Shown here in pieces: positions 1 to 7,974 of a DNA stretch of 47,401 bases. This DNA comes from CAMEGH01 sp964513905 (GTDB taxonomy: Bacteria; Patescibacteriota; Saccharimonadia; Saccharimonadales; Saccharimonadaceae), in assembly GCA_964513905.1 (NCBI GenBank), contig CAZENS010000004.1, positions 1-47,401 of the forward strand. The letters run 5' to 3'. A program made the translations under genes and the position numbers. Below the pieces are notes generated by a model. The model was not told the DNA's origin. It did no database searches and saw nothing but the letters and a program-made list of their open reading frames with translations. Within the stretch, counting starts at the first letter, position 1. Every line of letters starts with the position of its first letter.

Positions 1-1744
1 TGCCACTGCTAATTTGTGGAGACATTGGCCTGTCTTGCAAGAAGTTCGTACCTGAAATTGTTACCTGAGTGCCTCCGGCTGTAGGGCCACTTGTAGGACT
101 AATAGATGAAATTGTGGGTACTGGTGCCTGGTAGGTGTACGCATTTGACTTAACGACAGAGGTTCCATCGGGATTTTTAACATAGACATGGACGATACCT
201 GGTGCCTGGGCAGGCGTGGTTGCGGTGATACTTGTCGAGCTATTATAGATAATACTTGTTGCAGGAATTCCGCCAAACTCAACTGCAAGTAGATTGTCTG
301 GTGTACTGATTGACGTAGGTGTCCATCGATCTATGAGTGTGCCATCGCCAACACGACCGAATCCATTATTACCCCAGCAGGCAATTTGTCCACTGTTTCT
401 TTCGGCACAAGTTGTATGCCAGCCGGTATTTATCTTTGTGATGGTTCCCTGAACTAGGTTAGCCGATCCTTGCCACATCGAGACTGGTGCGTTGCGCGGA
501 TCGTTCGTATTGATGCCAAGCGCCCCCTCGTTGTTAATGCCCCAGCAGGCACTATGATTATCTGTTGTGACCGCACAAGATATCTCGCCGCCCAGTTCGA
601 GTGATTGGATATTTTTTCCACTCAGTGCTCCAGTTGTACTAACGGCTCGAGGGGTATTATTGTTGTTCCAGTCAACACCATTACCGATCTGCCCATTGGC
701 ATTATATCCCCAGCAGTAGGCTCTTTGGTTGCTTGCTATGGCACACGCGTGGCTACCGCCAACGGCAATCTGGGTGACGGTATTGGTGCCGATGTCTCCC
801 TTTGTAATGGGCATAGGGTATGAGGCGTCGTTATTGTTGCCAGTTCCCAATGCTCCTGCTAAACCCCTTCCGGTACAAGCGGTAGTACCATCTGTCGCCA
901 AGAAGCAGGTTAGCTCTCGCCCGGTTGAAACCTGTTCGATGTTCTTACCTCTTAAGACGGGGTACACCGGGTTGAAGATTGTTCCGCCAATTCTTCCTTC
1001 GTGTTGGCCAGTTGGAACGTTTTTGTTTGTAGTGGTGTTATCGCCGATTTTTCCGTATTGGTTATCACCCCAGCAGAAGGCTCGCGGACTAGTGCCGCTT
1101 GTTACTGCACAAGTATGTCCATTGGCGTCATTCTCGGTCCAGCCGGCTGAAATTTGGCTAAAATTACGGCCCCCAGAAACCGCAACGGGAGTGTAGCTAT
1201 TTACATTGGCGCCGTTTCCAAGTTGTCCTGCGCCATTTTTACCCCAACAAAATGCGTTGTTCCCAGAGGTATCCGAAGTTAATGCGCACGTGTGGTAGCC
1301 GCCCGCTTGAATGCTAACAATTGTTTTTCCACTCAATAGGCCAGCAGTAGAGACGGGAATAGGGGTGCGTGATCCTGTAGTATTGCCGTTGCCAAGCTGA
1401 CCATAAGTATTATTTCCCCAACAATATGCCTTATCATCTGGACCAATTGCACACGAGTGGTCGTGCCCTACGCTAACTTCACGTAAATTAAAGTAGTTGC
1501 TAAAATTTGTGCCTGTGATAGTAACGTTTGTGCCGCCAGCGGTTGGACCATTGGCCGGGGATACGCTAGTGATTGTTGGTTGCAAGGTAGCTGCAGAGGC
1601 GGATTGTATAAAGTTAAGTTGTGTAACTGGAGAAAATCCGGCAATGACTGCACATATAAAAATATAAAGGGGGTAGAAGGTATTTTTCCCCTGTCGATAA
1701 GCGTATTCTAGCTTATGAAGTACTGTATGAATCTTTACTCTCAC
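1..1744 (-). CDS. Secreted RCC1-repeat protein with IPT/TIG domains (partial, 3' end beyond window)
   Basis: The minus strand reads open from a GTG at 1744 to base 1 (581 codons), with no stop inside the window. An N-terminal hydrophobic segment (about residues 24-42, PLYIFICAVIAGFSP) looks like a signal or anchor. Next come an IPT/TIG-like stretch (SPANGPTAGGTNVTITG), at least six RCC1-type repeats marked by recurring CWGxNxxGQLGNG and HTCA motifs, and a second IPT/TIG repeat (SPTSGPTAGGTQVTISG). RCC1 repeats form beta-propellers and IPT domains are Ig-like, so a surface or secreted binding protein is inferred. The paired Cys in each blade (HTCA...CWG) may form disulfides outside the cell. 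A purine-rich AGGTGA lies just upstream of the GTG, and a promoter at 1777-1805 supports this start. Ligand unknown. Confidence 0.85.
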   Translation of the reverse strand, partial: MRVKIHTVLHKLEYAYRQGKNTFYPLYIFICAVIAGFSPVTQLNFIQSASAATLQPTITSVSPANGPTAGGTNVTITGTNFSNYFNLREVSVGHDHSCAIGPDDKAYCWGNNTYGQLGNGNTTGSRTPIPVSTAGLLSGKTIVSIQAGGYHTCALTSDTSGNNAFCWGKNGAGQLGNGANVNSYTPVAVSGGRNFSQISAGWTENDANGHTCAVTSGTSPRAFCWGDNQYGKIGDNTTTNKNVPTGQHEGRIGGTIFNPVYPVLRGKNIEQVSTGRELTCFLATDGTTACTGRGLAGALGTGNNNDASYPMPITKGDIGTNTVTQIAVGGSHACAIASNQRAYCWGYNANGQIGNGVDWNNNNTPRAVSTTGALSGKNIQSLELGGEISCAVTTDNHSACWGINNEGALGINTNDPRNAPVSMWQGSANLVQGTITKINTGWHTTCAERNSGQIACWGNNGFGRVGDGTLIDRWTPTSISTPDNLLAVEFGGIPATSIIYNSSTSITATTPAQAPGIVHVYVKNPDGTSVVKSNAYTYQAPVPTISSISPTSGPTAGGTQVTISGTNFLQDRPMSPQISSG

Positions 1745-1776
1745 CGTTCACCTAACCTTATCCAGGCAATAGACTC

Positions 1777-1805
1777 ATTATATTTTTCCCCACGTCCCTA
1801 TCTAA
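1777..1805 (-). promoter_or_regulatory. Promoter of the RCC1/IPT gene
   Basis: Reading minus: TTAGAT (1805-1800), 17-nt spacer, perfect TATAAT (1782-1777). It gives a leader of roughly 25 nt before the GTG at 1744. It is divergent from the ftsE promoter. Confidence 0.55.
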
Positions 1806-1896
1806 AAGTATGACTTCTGAAGAGTATAACTATTTTAATGAAAAAACACAAGCTTAAACCGTACAAGCAGAAGGTTTTGGCCGACTCACTTGGTGT

Positions 1897-1925
1897 TTGT
1901 CGGTATATATCTTGCGTGCTATAAT
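1897..1925 (+). promoter_or_regulatory. ftsE promoter, leaderless arrangement
   Basis: TTGTCG (1897-1902), 17-nt spacer ending in TGC (extended -10), TATAAT (1920-1925). Only 7 bases separate the -10 from the ATG at 1933, so transcription should start at or next to the A of the start codon. Confidence 0.7.
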
Positions 1926-1932
1926 AAAGCTA

Positions 1933-2616
1933 ATGATTTTATTAGATAGGGTAACAAAAACATATGGCAAAACGAATAAGCCAGCTTTAAATCGCGTTAG
2001 TTTGCATATCGATCCAAAAGAATTTGTTATTTTGGTGGGAACCAGCGGTGCAGGAAAGAGTACACTCTTAAAACTACTCACGCGAGAAGAAAAACCTTCG
2101 AGCGGAAAAATTGTAGTTGGTGGAATCGACTACGATACGCTAAAAGATAAACACATTCCACTTTTGCGCCGAAAGATTGGCGTGGTGTTTCAGGATTTTA
2201 AGTTGTTGCCACAGCGTACTGTGTTCGAAAACGTTGCGTTTGCGCTAGAAATTGCCGGAATGACAAACCGTGAAATTAAAACTACGGTACCAAAGGTAAT
2301 TGAACTGGTTGGTCTAAAAGGAAAAGAGAAGAGTTTTCCGGCGCAACTATCTGGTGGTGAGCGGCAACGTGTGGCGATTGCCAGGGCGATTGTTCGTCAG
2401 CCTAAGATTTTAATTGCCGATGAGCCGACCGGAAATCTCGACCCAAAGCACAGCTGGGATATTGTTAAGCTGCTCGAAAAAATTAATCAGTACGGCACAA
2501 CAGTACTGCTTACAACGCATAATGTTGAGATTGTTAATAAGCTCAAACGACGCGTAGTTGTGCTAGATCATGGCAAGATTACAAGCGACCAAGTGCAGGG
2601 GAGTTATCGACAGTGA
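1933..2616 (+). CDS. ftsE: Cell-division ABC transporter ATPase FtsE
   Basis: 228 aa, the usual FtsE length. Walker A is GTSGAGKST (36-44), followed by the Q-loop (VVFQDFKLLP), the ABC signature LSGGERQR, Walker B ILIADEPTGNLD and the H-loop TTHN. FtsE powers FtsX at the cytoplasmic membrane and so controls peptidoglycan hydrolases during division. The open frame extends to 1897, but codons before 1933 lie inside the promoter, so the ATG at 1933 (MILLDRVTK) is chosen. Its TGA stop overlaps the GTG of ftsX, so the two are translationally coupled. Downstream CHAP hydrolases complete an FtsEX-PcsB-like system. Confidence 0.95.
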   Translation: MILLDRVTKTYGKTNKPALNRVSLHIDPKEFVILVGTSGAGKSTLLKLLTREEKPSSGKIVVGGIDYDTLKDKHIPLLRRKIGVVFQDFKLLPQRTVFENVAFALEIAGMTNREIKTTVPKVIELVGLKGKEKSFPAQLSGGERQRVAIARAIVRQPKILIADEPTGNLDPKHSWDIVKLLEKINQYGTTVLLTTHNVEIVNKLKRRVVVLDHGKITSDQVQGSYRQ

Positions 2617-3596
2617 AACGAAGCAAAAAACTGACTGCTAAAGAATTTGCTCTTCAAAAGCGCAAGCGACGCCAGTGGCTTACATTTGTAAGAATGTGCC
2701 GATATGGTGTAAATAACTTTAGCAGGAATGTGTGGCTTACTGTTGCCGCCACAGCAATGATGACGTTAACACTTCTTGTTATTATGCTTTCGTTTACGGC
2801 TCGAAATGTACTGCTCGATAGCGTTGAGCAAATTCGAGACAAGGTAACGATGTCGATGTATGTTCAGTACGATACCAAAGAGGGCGACATTACAAAGGCT
2901 CAGCAAGCGATAGAACGCCTAAGCGGTGTAAGTAAGGTTACGTATATTTCTCCGGCAGAATACAAGGAAGAGTATCGAGAAGCCAAGAAGAATGATTCTC
3001 GTGCGCTTGATGCACTGAAGCTCGCAGATGTAAAATTCCCAGGAGTTTTCCGTGTAAATATGGAAGATATTAATAATACAGCCGTACTAGATGAGTACGT
3101 AAAAAATAACGAGCATTACAAAAAGATTGCAGACAAAAATCGAGAGCCGTCGTTTGCCGGAGAAAAACGTGCCGCCATCGAGAACATTGGGCGATGGGTC
3201 GGCTTTGCAGAGAGAATTGGTTTGTTTTTAAGTGTTCTGCTTGCGATTATTTCTTCTCTGATTGTGTTTAATACAATTCGTATGGCCATTTTTAATCGCA
3301 AAGAAGAAATCACCATGATGAAATTAATCGGTGCCGATAAAGGATTTATTCGTGGCCCGTTCGTAGTAGAGGCAATTGTGTACGGCCTGATCGCCGCTAT
3401 TATTGCCACAGCCCTTGGTATCGCGTTACTTGTTGGTGTGCGCTCTAGTTTGGAGACGTATGGAATTCTGGTCCAGCCAACACTTAATTTCGTGACGCTA
3501 TATATTGGATTCGTGTTGCTCGCAATGATTGTCCTGGGCGCGATTATCGGTGTCGTATCATCGCTGTTCGCAACAAGGCGATACCTAAAAATATAA
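2613..3596 (+). CDS. ftsX: Cell-division permease-like protein FtsX
   Basis: 327 aa beginning at GTG, overlapping the ftsE stop by 4 bases. A basic cytoplasmic N-terminus (KRSKKLTAKEFALQKRKRR) leads into TM1 (about 40-62) and a large extracellular loop (about 63-195). Three C-terminal TM segments follow (about 200-222, 247-275, 293-322), the canonical FtsX layout. FtsX has no transport substrate. It passes ATP-driven conformational change from FtsE to peptidoglycan hydrolases or their activators through the extracellular loop. The adjacent coiled-coil/CHAP proteins are the obvious partners, as in Gram-positive FtsEX-PcsB (inference). Confidence 0.93.
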   Translation: MKRSKKLTAKEFALQKRKRRQWLTFVRMCRYGVNNFSRNVWLTVAATAMMTLTLLVIMLSFTARNVLLDSVEQIRDKVTMSMYVQYDTKEGDITKAQQAIERLSGVSKVTYISPAEYKEEYREAKKNDSRALDALKLADVKFPGVFRVNMEDINNTAVLDEYVKNNEHYKKIADKNREPSFAGEKRAAIENIGRWVGFAERIGLFLSVLLAIISSLIVFNTIRMAIFNRKEEITMMKLIGADKGFIRGPFVVEAIVYGLIAAIIATALGIALLVGVRSSLETYGILVQPTLNFVTLYIGFVLLAMIVLGAIIGVVSSLFATRRYLKI

Positions 3597-3622
3597 ATAG
3601 TATTGAACAATAATTTGCATTA

Positions 3623-3651
3623 TTGACAATTTATGTTGCTTATGCTATTCT
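3623..3651 (+). promoter_or_regulatory. Promoter of first CHAP gene
   Basis: Consensus TTGACA (3623-3628), 17-nt spacer ending in TGC, TATTCT (3646-3651). The ATG at 3654 would lie almost in the -10, so the ATG at 3663 (11 nt after the -10) is the better start. Confidence 0.7.
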
Positions 3652-3662
3652 GAATGATAGTT

Positions 3663-4505
3663 ATGCAACAAAAAATAAAAACAATTGTTAATAAGAGTCA
3701 TTATCGCATTGGTGCGGTGAGGTTATTTTGTGTAATCGTAGCTTTAATGATTTTGTCTAGTATTGTAACGATTTCGGGACGATATGTTTTAGCAGATAGT
3801 CGATTTGATGGTCAGATACGATCGGTNNNNNNNNNNNNNNNNNNNNNNNNNNNNNNNNNNNNNNNNNNNNNNNNNNNNNNNNNNNNNNNNNNNNNNNNNN
3901 NNNNNNNNNNNNNNNNNNNNNNNNNNGAACAGATTAGTATAAAAGAGAAAGAGCAGCAGAAGTTAATCGAGGAGACACGCGGTGAAGAGCAGCGGTATCG
4001 TCAGTTGGCAGAGACAAATAATCAGCGTGTATCCCAGTTACGGAGCGAGCAGGCTGAACAAAATCGTCTTGCTGCAGAGTCAGCCATGTCTGGCAACGGA
4101 CGCGGAAATGTCCATATTCCGGCCGGAATACTCGGAGGAGATTATCCGTTTATCGATGGTCCGCTTGATTATGGTGTCGATCCATGGGGGCTGTACTACC
4201 GTGAATGTGTAAGTTATGCCGCCTGGAAGGTGGCAAGTACAAACCGTTTTGTGCCACATTTCGGTGGGCGAGGAAATGCGAATGAATGGCCATCGACTGT
4301 TGCAAAATTTGGCATTAAGAACGGTAAAGAGCCGCGAAAAGGGTCGGTGGCTATGCAGGATATCGGCGTGTACGGACATGTAATGTATGTTGAAGAAGTT
4401 CATGAAGATAACAGTATTACCGTTAGTGACTACAATCTTGCCTGGGACGGTCTATATCGAAAGTATACACGTTCATCTGGCGGACTAACTTATATTTACT
4501 TCTAA
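3663..4505 (+). CDS. PcsB-like CHAP-domain peptidoglycan hydrolase, copy 1 (interrupted by assembly gap)
   Basis: An N-terminal hydrophobic segment (about 18-38) acts as signal or anchor. A 100-N gap (3827-3926) sits where a coiled coil is expected, then coiled coil resumes (EQISIKEKEQQKLIEETRGE), followed by a C-terminal CHAP amidase/peptidase domain. The catalytic Cys is in YRECVSYAAWKVA and the His in GHVMYVEEV. It is a close paralog of the next gene, with near-identical CHAP signature segments. Alignment to that copy (395 aa) shows about 160 residues belong in the gap, not 33. It probably cleaves peptidoglycan at the septum under FtsEX control (inference from context). The start at 3663 is chosen from promoter position. 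Confidence 0.85.
   Translation: MQQKIKTIVNKSHYRIGAVRLFCVIVALMILSSIVTISGRYVLADSRFDGQIRSXXXXXXXXXXXXXXXXXXXXXXXXXXXXXXXXXXEQISIKEKEQQKLIEETRGEEQRYRQLAETNNQRVSQLRSEQAEQNRLAAESAMSGNGRGNVHIPAGILGGDYPFIDGPLDYGVDPWGLYYRECVSYAAWKVASTNRFVPHFGGRGNANEWPSTVAKFGIKNGKEPRKGSVAMQDIGVYGHVMYVEEVHEDNSITVSDYNLAWDGLYRKYTRSSGGLTYIYF
3827..3926. other. Assembly gap, 100 N
   Basis: Exactly 100 N inside the first CHAP gene. Comparison with the intact paralog suggests about 480-490 bases are truly missing, so 100 is a placeholder. Confidence 0.95.
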
Positions 4506-4538
4506 AAAGATAATTAAAATTAGTTTGTTCATTATTCC

Positions 4539-4563
4539 TTGACGCTTATGTTTTTTCTATGAT
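4539..4563 (+). promoter_or_regulatory. Possible promoter of second CHAP gene
   Basis: TTGACG (4539-4544) and TATGAT (4558-4563), but with a short 13-nt spacer. The ATG at 4576 is 12 nt after the -10. Suggestive only. Confidence 0.35.
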
Positions 4564-4575
4564 AAGCTGGTAGTA

Positions 4576-5763
4576 ATGAAACAACGGTCCACCACACCAG
4601 TTTCCAGTTCTTCGTTTGCCGCCAAGGCTGCGTTGGTTGCTTGTGCCGTCATGATGGCGGTTACTATGCCAATCCAGCCAGGCAGAACGGTGTTTGCTGA
4701 TCGATACGATGAGCAAATTAAAGCAGCGAAGAAGGAAGCGAGCAAAAACCAAGGTCAAGCTGATGAATTCAGCAAGATGGCCGACAATTACCAAGCTGAA
4801 CTAGCCCAGCTTGAAGCCCAGGCGAGAGGGCTGCAAGAGCAAATCGCAGCAAGTGAGCGGCGACATGATCAACTTGAAAAAGATATTAAGAGTAATGAGC
4901 AAAAAGTTGCTACAAACAAGTCTGCACTAGGCGACACTATTGTTGATTTACAGATAGACTCCGAGGCAACAGCGCTTGAAATGGTTGCAAGTAGCCGTAA
5001 CATTAGCGATTTTGTTGATAGGCAAACGCAACAAGCAGCTATTCAAAACAAGCTAAACGATACAATCAACGAGATTAATCGGCTAAAGAAAAAGCTAAAG
5101 ACACAGCAAAAACAAGTGAAGCAGGAACTGGCAAATCAAAAGAGCCAGCGTCAGCAACTTGCCTCAAAAGAGGCAGAAAAGCAAAAGCTTATTAGTGAAA
5201 CTCGTGGCGAAGAGAGTAAGTACCGCGAACGTGCTAAGGCAAACAACGAACGAGTTAATCAATTACAGGCTGCACAGGCAGAAGAGAACCGGCGAGCTGC
5301 AGCGGCAGCGATTGCTGCGGCGTCACGAAATAGCGGTGGGGCATCGGCTGGTGGTTTTGCTAGTATTCCATCTGGCGCACCTGGTGGCGGTGGTTATCCG
5401 GGAGTTTGGGCAAATGCGCCAATTAATTCCTATGTCGATTCTTGGGGGCTGTATTCTCGTCAGTGTGTAAGTTATGCTGCCTGGAAGGTAGCAAGTACGG
5501 GTCGGTATGTTCCACATTTTGCTGGCCGTGGTAATGCCAATGAATGGCCTTCAACGGTAGCTGGGCACGGTATACCAAGTGGTTCGGCGCCACGAGCTGG
5601 TTCGGTGGCAATGATGCCAATTGGCTATTACGGACACGTAATGTACGTAGAAAGTGTTAATGCCGATGGAACTATTACAGTAAGTGATTATAACCTTGCG
5701 TGGGATGGCTTGTACCGAGTCTATACACGATCTGCAAGTGGCCTTACGTATATCTACTTCTAA
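4576..5763 (+). CDS. PcsB-like coiled-coil/CHAP peptidoglycan hydrolase, copy 2
   Basis: 395 aa. A hydrophobic signal segment (about 14-37) is followed by a long charged coiled coil (about 45-235, rich in Gln/Lys/Glu) and an Ala/Gly/Ser linker (about 236-275). The C-terminal CHAP domain carries the catalytic Cys in YSRQCVSYAAWKVA and His in GHVMYVESV. This is the domain order of pneumococcal PcsB, in which the coiled coil binds FtsX and keeps the CHAP domain inactive. Position just downstream of ftsEX and copy 1 supports the same role. Tandem duplication of the hydrolase is notable. Exact cleavage specificity (amidase or endopeptidase) cannot be read from sequence. Confidence 0.9.
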   Translation: MKQRSTTPVSSSSFAAKAALVACAVMMAVTMPIQPGRTVFADRYDEQIKAAKKEASKNQGQADEFSKMADNYQAELAQLEAQARGLQEQIAASERRHDQLEKDIKSNEQKVATNKSALGDTIVDLQIDSEATALEMVASSRNISDFVDRQTQQAAIQNKLNDTINEINRLKKKLKTQQKQVKQELANQKSQRQQLASKEAEKQKLISETRGEESKYRERAKANNERVNQLQAAQAEENRRAAAAAIAAASRNSGGASAGGFASIPSGAPGGGGYPGVWANAPINSYVDSWGLYSRQCVSYAAWKVASTGRYVPHFAGRGNANEWPSTVAGHGIPSGSAPRAGSVAMMPIGYYGHVMYVESVNADGTITVSDYNLAWDGLYRVYTRSASGLTYIYF

Positions 5764-5862
5764 GGTAGGGTCGGTAATAAGCGGTGATTATTATGGCGCA
5801 CGGTCGATCTGTGCGCTATAATAAGAATAAGTAGTATTATAACGTGATCTAAAGAGGGTTTG

Positions 5863-7086
5863 GTGAGTAAGAAGTCGCATAACACCGTGTCTGGTGCTGA
5901 AAGTAAAATTGATAAAAAATTTAGCGGTGCTTTTGTGGCAATGTGTGTGGCACTTGCTTCTGTTGTTGGGTTTATTGCTGGCACACGAGGCGAAGAAATA
6001 CTTGCGTTTGTTGGCCCTCAGCTTGGTTTTGGCGTAAGTACAGAATCGCTGGATCTCTCATCAACTCAAGAGGCGTACCGAATTTTAAAGAACAAGTATA
6101 ACGGTGATTTAAATACAAGTGAATTGAGTCAGTTTGCCAGTAAGGGGCTTGTGGAGGCAACCGGCGATCCGTATACTCGCTACTATACAGCAGAAGAAGC
6201 TCGAGTGATGCGCAATGAACTTGAAGGAAAAATAGGCGGTGGAATAGGCGCAGAGCTAGGAATCAGAAATGATAAAGTAACGGTCATTCGCCCACTAAAG
6301 GATTCGCCTGCGGCCAAGGCAGGTGTGCAGGCTGGTGATGTATTTTTGGGCGTGAACGATAAAGATGTTACTACAAAAACACTTGATGAAGTAGTTCAGC
6401 TAGTAAGAGGCGAAGTTGGTACAACCGTAGAGCTTGTTATGCAACGAGGCGCTACGCCGCAAACGTTCAAGATAAAGCGTGAGGAAGTGGTTGCAGAGGA
6501 TGTTGAGACTGAGGTGAAAGATGGTGTTGGTATTATTACACTAACTCGATTTGGCAGCGAAAGCGCATCAAAGGTCCGTGGGGCAGCCGAGGACATGAAG
6601 CGCCAAAACGTGAAGGGTATTATACTTGATGTGCGTGGCAATGGGGGCGGCTACCTTCATGCTGGTGTTGACATAGCAAGTATTTGGTTAAATGAAAAGC
6701 TTGTTGTAAGTGAACGAAGCAAGCACGGTGAGCCACAGAAGCTATATTCGTCGGATCAACCAATTTTAAATGGAGTTCCAACAGTGGTCCTAATTAACGC
6801 TGGGTCGGCCAGTGCGAGTGAAATTGTGGCTGGTGCCCTGCAAGAACAGGGTGCGGCAACGCTTGTTGGTGAAAAAACGTACGGAAAGGGCAGCGTACAG
6901 GAGCTAATTTCACTAACGAACGGTGACATGCTAAAGGTAACTAGCGCCGACTGGTATACGCCAAAGGGGAAAAGCATTAGCAAGGAGGGTATTGCACCGA
7001 AAATAAAAGTTGATCTTACGAGCGACGATATAAATAATAACGTAGACCCGCAACTTGAGGCAGCCATACAACACTTGCAGAAGTAG
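5863..7086 (+). CDS. S41-family C-terminal processing protease (CtpA/CtpB-like)
   Basis: 407 aa from GTG 5863; the TTG at 5860 is also in frame. The Shine-Dalgarno AAAGAGGG at 5851-5858 fits the GTG. One N-terminal TM segment (about 25-45) is followed by a PDZ domain (about 120-210, GGGIGAELGI...PLKDSPAAKAGVQAGD). The S41 catalytic domain has Ser in GSASASEIVAGAL and Lys in GEKTYGKGSVQ, the Ser-Lys dyad of the family. CTPs trim or degrade envelope proteins outside the membrane. Next to FtsEX/CHAP hydrolases it may process or turn over those hydrolases (inference). A TATAAT at 5818-5823 may provide its promoter. Confidence 0.9.
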   Translation: MSKKSHNTVSGAESKIDKKFSGAFVAMCVALASVVGFIAGTRGEEILAFVGPQLGFGVSTESLDLSSTQEAYRILKNKYNGDLNTSELSQFASKGLVEATGDPYTRYYTAEEARVMRNELEGKIGGGIGAELGIRNDKVTVIRPLKDSPAAKAGVQAGDVFLGVNDKDVTTKTLDEVVQLVRGEVGTTVELVMQRGATPQTFKIKREEVVAEDVETEVKDGVGIITLTRFGSESASKVRGAAEDMKRQNVKGIILDVRGNGGGYLHAGVDIASIWLNEKLVVSERSKHGEPQKLYSSDQPILNGVPTVVLINAGSASASEIVAGALQEQGAATLVGEKTYGKGSVQELISLTNGDMLKVTSADWYTPKGKSISKEGIAPKIKVDLTSDDINNNVDPQLEAAIQHLQK

Positions 7087-7087
7087 C

Positions 7088-7116
7088 TTGTGTTTATAGC
7101 AGAAACTAAGTACAAT
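7088..7116 (+). promoter_or_regulatory. Promoter of response regulator, leaderless arrangement
   Basis: TTGTGT (7088-7093), 17-nt spacer, TACAAT (7111-7116), then 7 bases to the ATG at 7124. Confidence 0.55.
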
Positions 7117-7123
7117 TAGCAGT

Positions 7124-7504
7124 ATGGAAGATCAGAAAAAAATTTTACTAGTAGAAGACGACACAACACTAGCAACGGTGTATCGATCTCGGCTCGAGAT
7201 GGAGGGCTTTCAAACAAAAGAAGTCAATAATGGCGAAGATGCGTTATCTGCCATTCAGGAATATAAGCCAGATTTGGTTTTGTTGGATGCCATGATGCCA
7301 AAGATTAGTGGTTTTGATGTATTAGATATTATTCGGAACACGCCAGCAACCGCAAATACACGGGTTATCATGCTTACAGCCCTTAGTCAGCCAAAAGACA
7401 AAGAGCGAGCAGAGAACCTTGGCGTAGATGAGTACCTTGTTAAGTCGCAAGTAGTTATCGGCGATGTCGTCGAGCGAGTAAAGCACCATCTGCAGTCTAA
7501 GTAG
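7124..7504 (+). CDS. Single-domain response regulator (CheY-like receiver)
   Basis: 126 aa consisting only of a receiver domain. The acidic pair is in LLVEDD (E11-D13), the phospho-acceptor is D55 (LVLLDAMMP), the switch Thr is in IMLTAL and the conserved Lys in EYLVKSQ. There is no output domain, so it must act by protein contact or in a phosphorelay. No kinase is adjacent; the only kinase in the window is at 13293. It is monocistronic, ending at a strong hairpin shared with rpmA. Confidence 0.9.
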   Translation: MEDQKKILLVEDDTTLATVYRSRLEMEGFQTKEVNNGEDALSAIQEYKPDLVLLDAMMPKISGFDVLDIIRNTPATANTRVIMLTALSQPKDKERAENLGVDEYLVKSQVVIGDVVERVKHHLQSK

Positions 7505-7527
7505 TATTTATTATAAAACAATGCAAT

Positions 7528-7564
7528 ATTAAAAATAGTCGTGTATGTAGCGACTATTTTTAAT
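7528..7564. terminator. Bidirectional hairpin terminator between response regulator and rpmA
   Basis: Perfect 14-bp stem (7528-7541 with 7551-7564) and 9-nt loop. The AAAAA/TTTTT in the arms gives a U-tract on both strands, serving the two converging genes. Confidence 0.8.
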
Positions 7565-7576
7565 GAGAAATTTTTT

Positions 7577-7849
7577 TTACTGAACGGTGACTTGAGTTCG
7601 TGGGGCAGTGCGGCCAGTAAACAGGCCTTTCTTTACTTTTTTAAACTCAACCACGCCGTCTTTTGCAGCGTGAATTGTGTAGTTCCGGCTCATATAGGTG
7701 CCTTCTCCTGCAAGCTTGGTTGCGCCTGTTTGGCGTACGAGTACTTCGCCTTCACGAACTGTTTGTCCGCCAAATCGTTTTACGCCAAGCCGTTGACCGG
7801 GGCTTTTGTGTATGTTCTTGCTTGAACCACCAGCTTTAACTTTTGACAT
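7577..7849 (-). CDS. rpmA: 50S ribosomal protein L27
   Basis: 90 aa from ATG 7849 (MSKVKAGGSSKN); AAGGAG lies about 8 nt upstream. Family hallmarks are KAGGSSKN, RLGVKRFGGQTV, EGEVLVRQ and the following Gly-rich/His core. L27 reaches the peptidyl-transferase centre with its N-terminus. No Firmicutes-type cleavable N-terminal extension is present. The frame extends upstream to 7900, but that part overlaps the promoter and leader. This is one of the few genes here with a clear Shine-Dalgarno leader. rplU, the usual neighbour, is absent. Confidence 0.95.
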   Translation of the reverse strand: MSKVKAGGSSKNIHKSPGQRLGVKRFGGQTVREGEVLVRQTGATKLAGEGTYMSRNYTIHAAKDGVVEFKKVKKGLFTGRTAPRTQVTVQ

Positions 7850-7888
7850 TATGTAACTCCTTAGTTTTTCTATAAGACAATCTACTTC

Positions 7889-7917
7889 ATTGTACGCCAC
7901 GGGGGGTGTTTCGTCAA
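7889..7917 (-). promoter_or_regulatory. rpmA promoter
   Basis: Reading minus: TTGACG (7917-7912), 17-nt spacer, TACAAT (7894-7889). It gives a leader of about 35 nt with an AAGGAG Shine-Dalgarno. Confidence 0.75.
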
Positions 7918-7920
7918 TAG

Positions 7921-7949
7921 TTGACTGTATGGAAAAAATTATTTATTCT
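7921..7949 (+). promoter_or_regulatory. Promoter of acidic membrane protein gene
   Basis: TTGACT (7921-7926), 17-nt spacer, TATTCT (7944-7949). The TTG of this -35 also opens the reading frame and could be mistaken for a start codon. Confidence 0.65.
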
Positions 7950-7974
7950 AAAAGTAAAGCATAAGGGAGAAGCA

